A DNA stretch of 64,000 nt from the NCBI RefSeq assembly GCF_014645735.1, contig NZ_BMMH01000001.1, positions 884,305-948,304 on the forward strand, read 5' to 3'. The stretch comes from Nocardia jinanensis (lineage in GTDB: Bacteria; Actinomycetota; Actinomycetes; Mycobacteriales; Mycobacteriaceae). Each line of letters starts with the position of its first letter. Position 1 is the stretch's first letter. A model generated the notes under the pieces. The model did not search any database and was not told the DNA's origin. It saw only the letters and a program-made list of their open reading frames with translations. Positions 1 through 8,943 of this stretch are shown here, in pieces. The position numbers were made by a program, and so were the translations under genes.

Positions 1-28
1 CGCCCCCACCACCGTGGGAAGTTCGATT

Positions 29-69
29 CGGCGGCGCTCACCTTGCCAGTAGCCGGTGAGCGCCCGCCG
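29..69 (-). terminator. Hairpin downstream of rpsB (possible attenuator before tsf)
   Basis: The arm at 29-42 (CGGCGGCGCTCACC) pairs with 55-69 (GGTGAGCGCCCGCCG) apart from one bulged base; the loop is 12 nt. It lies 17 bp past the rpsB stop. In most bacteria tsf follows rpsB, and a hairpin there tunes the S2:EF-Ts ratio. tsf itself would be outside the window, so that role is inferred. Confidence 0.45.
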
Positions 70-85
70 AACGCGAGGTGACGAC

Positions 86-955
86 TCAGGCGTCGGCCGG
101 AGTCTCCGCAGGCGCCTCGGCCGGAGCTTCGGTCGGAGCCACGGCCGGAGCTTCGGCCTCAGCCGGTGCCTCGGCGCTCGGGGTGGCCTGCGCCAGCAGC
201 TCCTGCTCCCACTCCGGCAGCGGCTCGGCGGCGCTCGCTTCGGGCTTGTCGTCGCCGCCGGAACGGCCGGCCCGGGCCTGTACACCCTCGGCCACCGCGG
301 AGGCGACGACCTTGGTGAGCAGCGCGGCCGAACGGATCGCGTCGTCGTTACCCGGGATCGGGTAGTCGACCAGGTCGGGATCGCAGTTGGTGTCCAGGAT
401 CGCGATGACCGGGATGTTCAGCTTGCGCGCCTCGCCGACGGCGATGTGCTCCTTGTTGGTATCGACGACCCAGATGGCCGACGGCACCTTCTGCATGTCC
501 CGGATACCACCGAGGGTGCGGTCCAGCTTGTTCATCTCACGCGTGAGCATGAGGATTTCCTTCTTGGTGCGACCCTCGAAACCACCGGTCTGCTCCATCG
601 CCTCGAGTTCCTTGAGGCGCTGCAGGCGCTTGTGCACGGTGGAGAAGTTGGTGAGCATGCCGCCCAGCCAGCGCTGGTTCACATACGGCATACCGACCCG
701 GGTGGCCTCGGCCGCGATGGACTCCTGCGCCTGCTTCTTGGTGCCGACGAAAAGGACGGTGCCGCCGTGGGCGACGGTCTCCTTGACGAATTCGTAGGCC
801 TTGTCGATGTAGGTCAGCGTCTGCTGCAGATCGATGATGTAGATGCCGTTGCGGTCGGTGAAGATGAACCGCTTCATCTTCGGGTTCCAGCGACGGGTCT
901 GGTGCCCGAAATGCGCGCCGCTGTCGAGCAGCTGCTTCATTGTTACGACAGCCAT
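86..955 (-). CDS. rpsB: 30S ribosomal protein S2
   Basis: This is the small-subunit ribosomal protein S2, which binds the 30S body and supports S1 attachment and initiation. The 289-residue product opens with [20 protein letters not shown] and has the S2 blocks [32 protein letters not shown] and [13 protein letters not shown]. After about residue 230 comes an Ala/Glu/Pro-rich tail, a common S2 extension in actinobacteria. The ATG is preceded by a CGGGAG ribosome-binding site. The gene is first in its transcript, and a long upstream region faces a divergent hypothetical gene. Identification is secure. Confidence 0.98.
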   Translation of the reverse strand: MAVVTMKQLLDSGAHFGHQTRRWNPKMKRFIFTDRNGIYIIDLQQTLTYIDKAYEFVKETVAHGGTVLFVGTKKQAQESIAAEATRVGMPYVNQRWLGGMLTNFSTVHKRLQRLKELEAMEQTGGFEGRTKKEILMLTREMNKLDRTLGGIRDMQKVPSAIWVVDTNKEHIAVGEARKLNIPVIAILDTNCDPDLVDYPIPGNDDAIRSAALLTKVVASAVAEGVQARAGRSGGDDKPEASAAEPLPEWEQELLAQATPSAEAPAEAEAPAVAPTEAPAEAPAETPADA

Positions 956-1353
956 GGCTCCCGTATCTCTCTTTCGTTGCCGGTTGACGCAGCGGGCCGG
1001 CGGCCTACTGCCCTGGCACCACAGAACGCTCGGACCCGATCAGCGAATCGGGACCAGCCGAGACGTTCCCCTGTTCCGGAATTGCGCCGGCCCCGTCCGG
1101 TTCCGGCGGGAACTCGGTGGGACAGCGCCGTGTGAACAAGCACGGTGGTGCGCGAAGTCGGTCGGTGCGAACACAGACCGCCCCGCTAGTTTACGGCGTG
1201 GGCTGCGCGAACTGGAAATCGCCCGGTCGGACCACCCGCGGACGGATGATCCGGGCATCCGGATGAAACATCGGTTGTTCACAGGCGGCGAGTTGTCCAC
1301 AGGTACCGGAATTGCGGGTTCCGGGCCGCTCACGGCACAGGCAGGCTGAGCAT
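956..1353. other. Intergenic region between rpsB and a divergent hypothetical gene
   Basis: This roughly 400-bp divergent region should hold the rpsB promoter on the minus strand. The only distinct structure seen is a pair of DnaA-box-like nonamers at 1275-1301, listed separately. ORFs crossing it on either strand are Arg/Pro/Ser-rich and look like GC-driven shadows. No tRNA or clear sigma-factor promoter was recognised. Confidence 0.4.
1275..1301 (+). promoter_or_regulatory. Paired DnaA-box-like nonamers
   Basis: TTGTTCACA at 1275-1283 and TTGTCCACA at 1293-1301 are direct repeats with 18-bp start-to-start spacing. The second is a perfect match to the high-GC actinobacterial DnaA box. A near-copy of the whole arrangement occurs in the opposite orientation at 8944-8970. 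Both read toward the gene that follows. Whether DnaA binds here is inferred. Confidence 0.45.
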
Positions 1354-2640
1354 ATGACCTGCGAAACCACACCCGCCGGGGCTGCCGCGGCGGACCCGGA
1401 CCTCCCACCGGCACCGCGGAGCTGGCCCCATATCGCCCGCCGCGACCGACCGCCGAATACGGGCGAGTGCCCGACCCTGCCATTACCGGTCTGGCCACGG
1501 CGGACCACCGAGCGATCGCCCGGGCGGCGCGATATCTATCGTGGCCGCGGTGCCGGGCGATGCACCGGCCGTGGGCGCGGCGCGGGCGCGGTATCGGTGC
1601 TCGCATCACCCGCGCACCCCGCTCGCACGAGCGGCGCCCCGACAGCCGCCCGCCGCCAGGCGGTATCCAGCACCCGGTCCGAAGAACACGCGGTTTCCGA
1701 CACCGCCCCGCCGCGGCCGAGCGATCTGGAACGACGGGCCAGGCGATACGAGCGCAGGATGACCCGTCGGGTGGCCGGCTGTCGTCGCGACGAGCGCACC
1801 CAGCCGGATTCGCCGGACCACGGGACTACCGCGTGGTCGCAGCGGACCACACCGGTACGCCCGACCCGGTTTCCCGCCGTGCAGCCCGGCTCGTCACCAC
1901 TTCCCGGGACCACACCGGCGCGGCACGCGCCCGACCGTCACCTCCGACGTTCCCCCGGGAGGATTCCGATCCGGCGGCCCGGGGTGGACGACCGCCGGCT
2001 GTCCGTTCCGGTCCCGCAGCGGCGACGGGCAGGCCACCGTGGGTCACCCGCGGCGAGGCGGAAACTGGATACGTTGATCGGCACCGCACTGACCACGGTG
2101 TTCATCGCCTTCCCGCTCGGTCCGGGGACCACGGCCGCGGCCTACACCGGGGATTCCGCGGCGGTATCACACGCCGATTCGGAGATCGGCCGCACCACAC
2201 CCGAGATCGGCCCCGCGACCCCGGCGGCTCATGTCCCGGCCCATATCCACATCGCCGCCACCGAGGCGGCCGGAAGCGAATCGCCTCTCCGCTCCCACCT
2301 GCCCGAGCCGAAACCGGTAACCGGTGAACTCGTGGACGCGGGCATTCCGGAGACAGCCCGGCCTGATCCGGCGCCGTCCCTGGTCCAAGCTCCACCCGGT
2401 TCGCAGTCCGGCGGCGATGCCACACCCGCCGACTCCCGGACCCGCGCCGGGGATGCCGCCGGGGCACCGACCGGGTCGAGCCGGGCCGGTGGCTGCGGAA
2501 CCGGATCGAATTCGGGCTCGGCCGCCGGATCGAGCGCGGTGTGCCGGACGATCCCGCTGATTCGGGACCTGGTACGCGAACTCGTGAGGTTCGCGCCGCG
2601 GCCGGCGCCGCCGTGCCCTTGCCCGGACCGTGCACCGTGA
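1354..2640 (+). CDS. Hypothetical low-complexity protein with an internal hydrophobic segment
   Basis: No family is recognised. The frame is open for about 428 codons from the ATG at 1354. It is Arg/Pro-rich up to about residue 245, then has a positively charged stretch and a hydrophobic segment (LIGTALTTVFIAFPLG, around residues 250-270), then an Ala/Pro/Thr/Ser-rich tail. Third positions are strongly G/C around and after the hydrophobic segment, supporting coding there. The N-terminal half could be spurious, and a shorter secreted or membrane-anchored protein starting near 2050 is an alternative. The stop overlaps the start of the next gene by 11 bp, which suggests coupling with the M23 peptidase-like gene. 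Confidence 0.4.
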   Translation: MTCETTPAGAAAADPDLPPAPRSWPHIARRDRPPNTGECPTLPLPVWPRRTTERSPGRRDIYRGRGAGRCTGRGRGAGAVSVLASPAHPARTSGAPTAARRQAVSSTRSEEHAVSDTAPPRPSDLERRARRYERRMTRRVAGCRRDERTQPDSPDHGTTAWSQRTTPVRPTRFPAVQPGSSPLPGTTPARHAPDRHLRRSPGRIPIRRPGVDDRRLSVPVPQRRRAGHRGSPAARRKLDTLIGTALTTVFIAFPLGPGTTAAAYTGDSAAVSHADSEIGRTTPEIGPATPAAHVPAHIHIAATEAAGSESPLRSHLPEPKPVTGELVDAGIPETARPDPAPSLVQAPPGSQSGGDATPADSRTRAGDAAGAPTGSSRAGGCGTGSNSGSAAGSSAVCRTIPLIRDLVRELVRFAPRPAPPCPCPDRAP

Positions 2641-3286
2641 CACGGGCGCGCGACGACCAGCAGCCGGTACAGCCCGATGGCCGGGGCGACGAGGGTCGAG
2701 TCGTCTTCGCCGCTATCGGACCGGGCGGACAGCGGGGATCCGCCCGATCCACCTGGTGGCTCGCGTCGCGACAGCAGCGGTTCTCGCAGCTGCGGCACTG
2801 ATCACCTGCGGGTCCGCGACGGCCGCACCGGACACCCGATTCGACTGGCCGCTGCGCCCACGACCGGTCGTCGGCCGACCGTTCGATCCCCCCGAGCAGG
2901 ACTGGCTACCGGGACACCGCGGTGTGGACCTGGCCGGAGCCCCCGGCCAGTCCGTCTACTCGGCCGGTCCGGGGATTGTGGTCTTCGCCGGATCCGTAGG
3001 CGGTAAACCTGTGATGGCGGTGCTCCACGAGGGCGGTTTGCGAACCACCTATGAGCCGGTGGCGGGCGAGGTACCGGTGGGCCGGCGGGTCACTCGCGAT
3101 ACCCGGATCGGCGAACTGGCCGCTGGCCACGCCGGATGTGCCGCACCGGCATGCCTGCACTGGGGTCTGCGCCGAGAGCGCACCGCACACGCATCACGGG
3201 AATACCTCGACCCGCTCGGCCTCCTGCGAAGGACTCCGATCCGGCTGAAACCGCTGGCGCCGGACCAACCGTCCGCAGCGGCGTGA
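2630..3286 (+). CDS. Secreted M23-family peptidase-like (LytM domain) protein
   Basis: M23 proteins are zinc metallopeptidases that cut peptidoglycan cross-bridges, or degenerate relatives that regulate other hydrolases. The domain is seen from FDWPLRPRPVV through HRGVDLAG (the HxxxD zinc motif), the VYSAGPGIVVFAGSVGGKPV strand block and the HWGL motif that supplies the second-half histidine. An in-frame GTG at 2756 would start a typical signal peptide (VARVATAAVLAAAALITCGS, cleavage near TAA-APD), so the true start may be there rather than at 2630. An M23 gene divergent from rpsB is also found in mycobacteria. Secretion to the cell envelope is expected. Confidence 0.85.
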   Translation: MHRDTGARRPAAGTARWPGRRGSSRLRRYRTGRTAGIRPIHLVARVATAAVLAAAALITCGSATAAPDTRFDWPLRPRPVVGRPFDPPEQDWLPGHRGVDLAGAPGQSVYSAGPGIVVFAGSVGGKPVMAVLHEGGLRTTYEPVAGEVPVGRRVTRDTRIGELAAGHAGCAAPACLHWGLRRERTAHASREYLDPLGLLRRTPIRLKPLAPDQPSAAA

Positions 3287-3343
3287 CCTGGAGCGTTCTC
3301 CCGGTCACGGCGTGCCCTCGACAGATAATCCGGCACGGCAACC

Positions 3344-3386
3344 CTCGGACCGCCGCCGTCCCGCCACAGTGCGTCGGCGGTCCGAG
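3344..3386. terminator. Hairpin between convergent genes
   Basis: CTCGGACCGCCG (3344-3355) pairs perfectly with CGGCGGTCCGAG (3375-3386), giving a 12-bp stem with a 19-nt loop. It lies between the M23 gene and the oppositely oriented DUF202 pair, a suitable place for a bidirectional terminator. There is no clear U-run, as is usual in high-GC actinobacteria. Confidence 0.5.
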
Positions 3387-3553
3387 CCGTGGGGCGGTCA
3401 CCGACACCGTCCACCACTTCCACCGAGCGGCAGACCCCGGCTGAGCATCCTTTCCGAGCCGCGGACGAATGATATGAGGGTGGCCGGCTTCGGCACGTGG
3501 GCACCATCGGAACGGCCCGTGGCCTCGTGGCCCGGCCGCGGCAATCCGATCCC

Positions 3554-3877
3554 TCACCCCGGAGGTCCCGGATGCGTCACCACATACCCGGCGATGACCA
3601 GCGCCGCGACCGTCACCGCGGCGGCCACCGACCATATTGTGGCCACCGCCGAACCAGCCGCCCCGAGGTGGAGGTGGCGGTTGCGCCGGTACCCCAGGGC
3701 CGCGACGATCAGCAGGACCAGGCAGGCGGTTCCCGGCAGGAGCGCGGCTGGATCCCATCCAGCCTCGAACACGGCGCGCAGGAGCAGGAGGGCGACCGCC
3801 ACACACCCCAGACAGGTCCGCCGCCAGGACAACGCTGTCCGCTCCGCGGCCAGCCGGATCTCGGTCGAATTCGTCAC
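3554..3877 (-). CDS. DUF202 membrane protein (second of a pair)
   Basis: This is a small membrane protein of about 107 residues, family DUF202/YidH, whose function is not established. The family block LAAERTALSWRRTCLGC is followed by three hydrophobic segments (VAVALLLLRAVF, LLPGTACLVLLIVAALGY, ATIWSVAAAVTVAALVIAGY). The GTG at 3877 is chosen because it places the conserved ERT block about 10 residues from the N-terminus and leaves only 10 bp after the upstream DUF202 gene. The longer upstream frame is out of character. The two DUF202 genes are probably one operon whose products may form a hetero-oligomer. Confidence 0.8.
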   Translation of the reverse strand: MTNSTEIRLAAERTALSWRRTCLGCVAVALLLLRAVFEAGWDPAALLPGTACLVLLIVAALGYRRNRHLHLGAAGSAVATIWSVAAAVTVAALVIAGYVVTHPGPPG

Positions 3878-3887
3878 CTCACCGGCC

Positions 3888-4259
3888 TCAGCGCAGCAGT
3901 ATGGCCGCGCAGGCGAGGATCGCCACGAACGCCGTCCCGGCGGACAACACCGGTACCAGCACGGTGCCCGGCAGCGGACGCCCCTGGTCCATCGCGAGCC
4001 GGATCCGCCGCCAGTGCAGGTACGCACCGACCGCCACGACCAGTGAAAGCACCAGACAGCTCACGGCCAGCGCGGTACGAAAATCCGTATTCCACTGTTC
4101 CTGCACAACCGCGTGCACAGCGACTCCACCGGCCAGCAAACCGAGCGCGGTGCGAATCCAGGACAGGAACGTGCGTTCGTTGGCGAGCGTGAACCTGTAG
4201 TCGACCGGTGCCGCCTCGCCGGCTGCCGCTCCCCCGGTTTCCTCGTGTCCCGGACTCAT
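3888..4259 (-). CDS. DUF202 / YidH family membrane protein
   Basis: This is a 123-residue DUF202 protein. The signature DYRFTLANERTFLSWIRTAL is followed by three predicted membrane segments (LGLLAGGVAVHAVV, LAVSCLVLSLVVAVGAYL, VLSAGTAFVAILACAAILL). A charged cytoplasmic stretch (HWRRIRLAMDQGRPL) lies between the second and third. The family usually occurs as adjacent pairs, as here. No enzymatic residues are known, and its role in the cell is unknown. Confidence 0.85.
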   Translation of the reverse strand: MSPGHEETGGAAAGEAAPVDYRFTLANERTFLSWIRTALGLLAGGVAVHAVVQEQWNTDFRTALAVSCLVLSLVVAVGAYLHWRRIRLAMDQGRPLPGTVLVPVLSAGTAFVAILACAAILLR

Positions 4260-4619
4260 CCGGCGATCGCGCTGGTCGTGGTCTGCACGCTAACCTCCCG
4301 CTGTACCGGTCGGCCCCAGTTGGACGGCTCCGCCGGACAGCGTAAGCGCCGTGCCACGAGACGTCCAACGACCGCCGCCGGGCACGCGGATCAAGTGATC
4401 TGTTCGTATCGCCGCGGGTCGGCCCCGACCACTCGGACCGTCGAGCGCGGCTGCACGACACTCGCGTCCCGCTGCGGGAGATCTCGCTGTCGCTCTGCCA
4501 CTGAGTGGGCTTCGGCGCCGCCGGTGGTTGTCGGATGAATCTGCCGGATCACCGACCGAGAACACGCTGGGGGATGGTGACCGGTCGTCCCTTCACGAGA
4601 GACGCGGCTCGGAAAGGGC
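4260..4619. other. Intergenic region upstream of the DUF202 pair
   Basis: About 360 bp separate the DUF202 pair from the xerC stop codon. It should contain the DUF202 promoter. On the minus strand around 4430-4510 there is a tRNA-like phrase (CTCAGTGGCAGAGCGAC), but no acceptor stem or T-arm could be fitted. ORFs here are short and Arg-rich. Nothing else recognisable was seen. Confidence 0.3.
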
Positions 4620-5543
4620 TCAGGCCCGGGGGTGGGCTTGATCGTGGGCTTTTCGCAATCGTTCGATGGACACATGGGTGTACAACTGGGTGGTGGCGAG
4701 GCTGGCGTGCCCGAGCAGTTCCTGCACGACTCGCAGGTCGGCGCCGCCTTCGAGCAGATGCGTGGCCGCGGTGTGCCGGAGACCGTGCGGACCCAGATCG
4801 GCGGTGCCCGGGACCGCGGAGACCACCGCGTGCACCACCGTCCGGGCCTGCCGCTGGTCGAGCCGGCGGCCGCGACGGCCCAGCAGCAGCGCGCGACCGG
4901 ACTCGGGTGTGACCAGTGTGGGCCGCCCGTAGCGCAGCCATTCGCCGACCGCGTGGTCGGCCGGTCCACCGAAAGGCGCGGACCGCTCCCGGTTGCCCTT
5001 GCCCAGGACACGCACCAGCCGCCGTTCCCGGTCGATATCGTCGATATCCAGTCCGCACAGCTCACCGACCCGGATCCCGGTGGCGTACAGAAGTTCCACG
5101 ATGAGCCGATCTCGCAACGCCAGCGGATCGTGCTGCTCGGCGCCCGATTCCGCGGCGTTCATCACGCGACCTGCCTGCTCCTGTCCGAGAACAGCAGGCA
5201 GACTGCGGTGGGCTTTCGGCGCGGCGAGCCGGAGACCGGGGTCCACGGTCAGCCGCCCGGTCCGGGTGAGCCACGCGGTGAATGCTCGCGCCGCCGAGGC
5301 TCGCCGCGCCATGCTGGTTCGCGCCGCACCACGATCCGCGTGCGCTGCCAGCCACGAACGCATGGCCGGCAGGTCCAGCTCGCGCACCGAGGCGTCGGCG
5401 GCATGGTCGACCAGATGTCCCAGAAGCGAGCGGATATCACCGGCGTAGGCGCGCACCGTATGTACCGACCGGTTACGGCCGAGCCGCAGATGCCGCCCAT
5501 ATTCGGTCAGTAGGGCTTCCAGATCCTCGGGCAGCTCACGCAC
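4620..5543 (-). CDS. xerC: Tyrosine recombinase XerC
   Basis: XerC is a site-specific tyrosine recombinase that, with XerD, resolves chromosome dimers at dif near the replication terminus. The 307-residue protein has the SAM-like DNA-binding N-domain (about 1-100) and the full catalytic set: Arg158 (GIRVGEL), Lys182 (GKGNR), His253 and Arg256 (HGLRH), His279 (LLGHAS) and the nucleophile Tyr288 (QLYTHVS). Length and the rpsB-xerC-dprA neighbourhood fit XerC rather than a phage integrase or XerD. It reads in the same direction as dprA but is separated by about 280 bp. Confidence 0.93.
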   Translation of the reverse strand: MRELPEDLEALLTEYGRHLRLGRNRSVHTVRAYAGDIRSLLGHLVDHAADASVRELDLPAMRSWLAAHADRGAARTSMARRASAARAFTAWLTRTGRLTVDPGLRLAAPKAHRSLPAVLGQEQAGRVMNAAESGAEQHDPLALRDRLIVELLYATGIRVGELCGLDIDDIDRERRLVRVLGKGNRERSAPFGGPADHAVGEWLRYGRPTLVTPESGRALLLGRRGRRLDQRQARTVVHAVVSAVPGTADLGPHGLRHTAATHLLEGGADLRVVQELLGHASLATTQLYTHVSIERLRKAHDQAHPRA

Positions 5544-5826
5544 TGTCTCACCGTCACCCCCGCAGCCCCGAACCGCAAGCCCACGCGCCGATATCCGCCG
5601 GGGTTCTCACTTTCCGTCCCCCGCGCACCCATCCCGCACACCGACCGGTGAACCCGCCGCAGCACCTGGCATTCTCGCTATTGATTCGAGTTCCTGCGTT
5701 TGTGCCGAACCGGAGATGTTCGGAGGTGCCCCACGCACCGCCCGAGAACACCGAACGAACTGCACCGGACCGGGGTCTGGTCGGAGGGCGTGTGGGTGGT
5801 AACGCCCCTCCGCGCGACGGCTGATG

Positions 5827-7017
5827 TCATTCGCCTCCTTCCCCTGCTCGGTCCAGCCGGAACCAGCCCGCTTCGCCACGAGCGGCCGCACCCGACATAT
5901 CGAGCGCTACCAGTGCGGCCCGTACCTCGGCTGCCTCCAGTCCGGTCATGGCGGAGATATCGTGCGGCCACCTGCCACCGGTAGCGGGAAGTGCCGCCAG
6001 TATCCGTGCCTCGGGGCCACCGGGGCGATCGACCTCGGACGACTTCGAGCCGGTGCTCAGCGGTAGACGCGAGGGCGCTGTTTCGGCCAGTACCTCCGCC
6101 GTTCCGGTGACGAGCACCGCCTCCCCGTCGCGGATCATACGGTGGCAGCCCGCGGAGGCCGCTGATTCCACCGAACCCGGCACCGCGAGCGCGGGGCGAC
6201 CGATTCGGCGCGCCCATTTCACGGTATTGCGGGCCCCGCTGCGCATTCCCGCCTCGACCACCAGCACTCCGTCGGCCAGCGCGGCGATCAGCCGGTTCCT
6301 GGCCAGGAAATGGTGCTTGCGCGCGAACGTACCGGGCGGGTATTCGCTGATAACCAGGCCGGTTTCCGCGATCCGGGCGATGAGGCGTTCGTGCTGAGTG
6401 GGGTAGGCCCGGTCGGCACCGCAGGCCATGACAGCGATGGTGGCTCCACCGACCGTCAGGGCTGCCCGGTGCGCAGTGCCGTCTATCCCGAAGGCAGCGC
6501 CGGAGACAATGGTCCAGCCGCGGGCCGCCAGCTCCCCGGTGATCTCACCGGCCACCCGGTCGCCGTATCCGGTGCTACAGCGGGCGCCGACCACCGCCAG
6601 CGCATGCTCGGTGAGTTCGCTCAGATTCCGGTGGCCTCGGACCCAGAACACCAGCGGTAGGGCGCCGTCCGGGTCGCGGCCCGGGGTGAGCTGGGCCAGC
6701 CCGAGCATTCGCCAGGCCGGCCATTCCGCGTCGTCCGGGGTCACGAGACGACCGCCGCGGGTGCGTATCGTTTCCAGATCCCGCGCGGCCGTATCGAGTT
6801 CCCGTCGACGCTCCGTCACCGTGCGCAATACGGGCGGTAGCGCGCGTTCGCGCACCGCTCGCGCCGCCTCACACACTCCGACCGAGTCGATCAGCGCTGT
6901 CAGTGCCGGGCACGGTCCGAGCACCACCCGGGACAGGTATGCCCAGGCCAACTGTCGCTCCTCGTGCTCGCCGAGATCCCCCCGCACTGTCGCCGCGCCG
7001 ATTCCGGCGGGGTTCAC
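5827..7017 (-). CDS. dprA: DNA-processing protein DprA
   Basis: DprA binds incoming single-stranded DNA during transformation and loads RecA. The 396-residue product has the Rossmann-fold core: ALAVVGARCSTGYG, GAAFGIDGTAHRAAL, ISEYPPGTFARKHHFLARNR and ALADGVLVVEAGMRSG. A winged-helix-like tail follows (ILAALPATGGRWPHDISAMT). The start is the GTG at 7017, whose GTGA overlaps the yifB stop by 4 bp, giving translational coupling. The longer upstream frame is a shadow of yifB. Whether the organism is naturally competent cannot be told from this. Confidence 0.93.
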   Translation of the reverse strand: MNPAGIGAATVRGDLGEHEERQLAWAYLSRVVLGPCPALTALIDSVGVCEAARAVRERALPPVLRTVTERRRELDTAARDLETIRTRGGRLVTPDDAEWPAWRMLGLAQLTPGRDPDGALPLVFWVRGHRNLSELTEHALAVVGARCSTGYGDRVAGEITGELAARGWTIVSGAAFGIDGTAHRAALTVGGATIAVMACGADRAYPTQHERLIARIAETGLVISEYPPGTFARKHHFLARNRLIAALADGVLVVEAGMRSGARNTVKWARRIGRPALAVPGSVESAASAGCHRMIRDGEAVLVTGTAEVLAETAPSRLPLSTGSKSSEVDRPGGPEARILAALPATGGRWPHDISAMTGLEAAEVRAALVALDMSGAAARGEAGWFRLDRAGEGGE

Positions 7018-8525
7018 CTCGGACTCCGCTGACGGAAGTCGAGAGCCTGCATCACATCGTGCGCGGTGGGCCTGTCGCCGCCACGCAGATCGCAGACGGT
7101 CCACGCGACCCGCAGCGCCCGGTCGGCGCCGCGCGCCGAGATCCGGCCGAGCCGCAGCGCCGCCTCCACCGGCGCCGTCGTCTCGGCGGGTAATGGGAAC
7201 CGGCGGCGCAGCGCATGCCCCGGAACCTCGGCGTTGGTACGCCAACCGTCGTCGCGCCACCGATCGACGGCGGCCGCCCGGGCCGCGGTCACCCGACCGC
7301 GGACAGTGGCGCTGTCCTCCGATTCCGCCACCGTGAGCCCGGCGCCCGACAGCGGATGCATCTGCAACCAGATATCGATGCGATCCATCAGCGGACCGGA
7401 TAATTTTCCCAGGTAGCGGCGGCGCGCGAGTGGAGCGCAGATGCAATCCATATCGCGGGCGGGGGCGCAGGGACACGGATTGGCGGCCAATACGAGTTGG
7501 AACCGCGCCGGGTACCGGGCCACTCCGTCGCGACGGGCGATCCGGATCTCCCCCTCCTCCAGCGGGGTACGCATCGCTTCGAGCACCTTGGCGCCGATCT
7601 CGGCGCATTCGTCCAGGAACAGCACGCCCCGATGGGCGCGGCTCACCGCGCCGGGCCGCGCCGACCCCGACCCGCCGCCCACCATGGCACTGACCGAAGT
7701 CGAATGGTGCGGCGCGACGAACGGCGGCGTGGTGATCAGCGGTTGTTCGTCGGAGAGCGTCCCCGCTACCGAATGAATGGCCGTGACCTCCAGCGCCTCG
7801 TTCTCCGACAGCGGCGGCAGCACCCCCGGCAGGCGCTGCGCCAGCATGGTCTTCCCGATACCGGGCGCGCCGGTGAGCAGAAGGTGATGTCCGCCGGCGG
7901 CGGCGACCTCCAGCGCCCAGCGCGCCTCGTGCTGCCCGGCGACATCACGGAGGTCCCCGGCCGGAGTCGCCTGTTGTGTCGTGAGGACGCCCGTGGATTC
8001 CTCGAGGCCCCCTTCGCCACGCAGCCAGTCGATGGCGGCGCGCAACGTCGGCGCACCCAGCACCCGGATCCCGGCGACCAGGCCCGCTTCCGGCAGGGCT
8101 TCCTCCGGGACCACCACCGTCTTCCGGCCCGCCCGGCGGGCTGCCAGTACGGCGGGCAGGATTCCCCGGACCCGGCGCAACCGCCCGTCGAGCGCGAGTT
8201 CGCCCAGGAGCACCGTGCCGGTGAGCCGCGCCGCGGGCACGATATCGGCGGCATCGAGTACCGCGGCGGCCAGCGCGAGATCGTAGACGGACCCGACCTT
8301 GGGTAACGTCGCCGGTGACAGCGCCAGGATCACCCGGCCGTCCGGCCATTTCTCCCCGGTGTTCGCGACAGCCGCCCGGACCCGGTCCCGGGATTCCTGG
8401 AGCGAGGCGTCCGGCAGACCGACCAGATGCACCGACGGCAGTCCCTGCCCGATATCGGCCTCGATCTCCACGACCTGCCCGTCGATGCCGCGCACCGCGA
8501 TCGAGCAGGCTCTGCCGAGGGGCAT
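7014..8525 (-). CDS. YifB/ComM-family Mg chelatase-like AAA+ ATPase
   Basis: This AAA+ protein resembles ComM, a hexameric helicase that promotes branch migration when integrating DNA in transformation. The 503-residue product has an N-terminal Lon-protease-like fold (about 1-170), Walker A GAPGIGKT at 219-226, Walker B VLFLDE at 301-306, the HHST block typical of Mg-chelatase relatives, and a C-terminal domain with a cysteine cluster (NPCPCAPARDMDCICAPL). It sits between yraN and dprA with overlapping ends, the usual competence/recombination-type cluster. Confidence 0.93.
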   Translation of the reverse strand: MPLGRACSIAVRGIDGQVVEIEADIGQGLPSVHLVGLPDASLQESRDRVRAAVANTGEKWPDGRVILALSPATLPKVGSVYDLALAAAVLDAADIVPAARLTGTVLLGELALDGRLRRVRGILPAVLAARRAGRKTVVVPEEALPEAGLVAGIRVLGAPTLRAAIDWLRGEGGLEESTGVLTTQQATPAGDLRDVAGQHEARWALEVAAAGGHHLLLTGAPGIGKTMLAQRLPGVLPPLSENEALEVTAIHSVAGTLSDEQPLITTPPFVAPHHSTSVSAMVGGGSGSARPGAVSRAHRGVLFLDECAEIGAKVLEAMRTPLEEGEIRIARRDGVARYPARFQLVLAANPCPCAPARDMDCICAPLARRRYLGKLSGPLMDRIDIWLQMHPLSGAGLTVAESEDSATVRGRVTAARAAAVDRWRDDGWRTNAEVPGHALRRRFPLPAETTAPVEAALRLGRISARGADRALRVAWTVCDLRGGDRPTAHDVMQALDFRQRSPR

Positions 8526-8881
8526 CAGAACACCGCCCGGAGGTGATCGATCACGGGGTCATCGGTGCGTGAGAGCAGGATCGAGACCACGTCGAAGCGG
8601 ATCCGCTGCCAAGGCCCGTCCTGTTCGGTGAGCCAGAGCAACGCCAGTCGACGGATCCGTTGCCGTTTGTCGTAGGTGACGGCCTCGGCCGGTGTTCCGT
8701 AGCCGAGCCCCGATCTGGTCTTCACCTCGACGAACGCGGTCACTCCCGCATCGCGGACCACCAGGTCCAGTTCGCCGTATCGGCACCGCCAGTTACGGCA
8801 GACGATCTCCATACCGGCGGCCTTCAGGTATCTGGCCGCCAGTTCCTCCCCGTGTGCGCCGAGCGCCGCATTGTGTCCCAC
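8525..8881 (-). CDS. YraN family putative endonuclease-like protein (UPF0102)
   Basis: This 118-residue UPF0102 protein has a restriction-endonuclease-like fold. The conserved core is seen as GELAARYLKAAG, CRYGELDLVVRD and FVEVKTRSGLGYGTPAEAV, with the E/D and ExK residues of a PD-(D/E)xK-type active site. Biochemical function is not well established, although the operon link with yifB and dprA points to DNA processing. Its stop shares a base with the yifB start region. It is the first gene of the yraN-yifB-dprA transcript, about 63 bp downstream of a paired DnaA-box-like element. Confidence 0.88.
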   Translation of the reverse strand: MGHNAALGAHGEELAARYLKAAGMEIVCRNWRCRYGELDLVVRDAGVTAFVEVKTRSGLGYGTPAEAVTYDKRQRIRRLALLWLTEQDGPWQRIRFDVVSILLSRTDDPVIDHLRAVF

Positions 8882-8943
8882 GGGCCCAGAATCCGCCGTG
8901 TCTCCGGGCTCGCTGTGGCGGTGACCTGCGGTAAACGCAGACC

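Noticed and set aside
3312..4192. Overlapping plus-strand ORFs over the DUF202 pair
   Set aside because: They are Arg/Pro-rich, without start signals, and antisense to two clear DUF202 genes.
4430..4510. tRNA-like phrase (CTCAGTGGCAGAGCGAC) on the minus strand
   Set aside because: It resembles a D-arm, but no 7-bp acceptor stem, anticodon stem or TTCGA T-loop could be fitted at the right distances.
5544..5826. Search for a gene or dif-like site between dprA and xerC
   Set aside because: No coding-like frame, no 28-bp dif-type palindrome and no clear hairpin could be seen. It probably holds only the xerC promoter.
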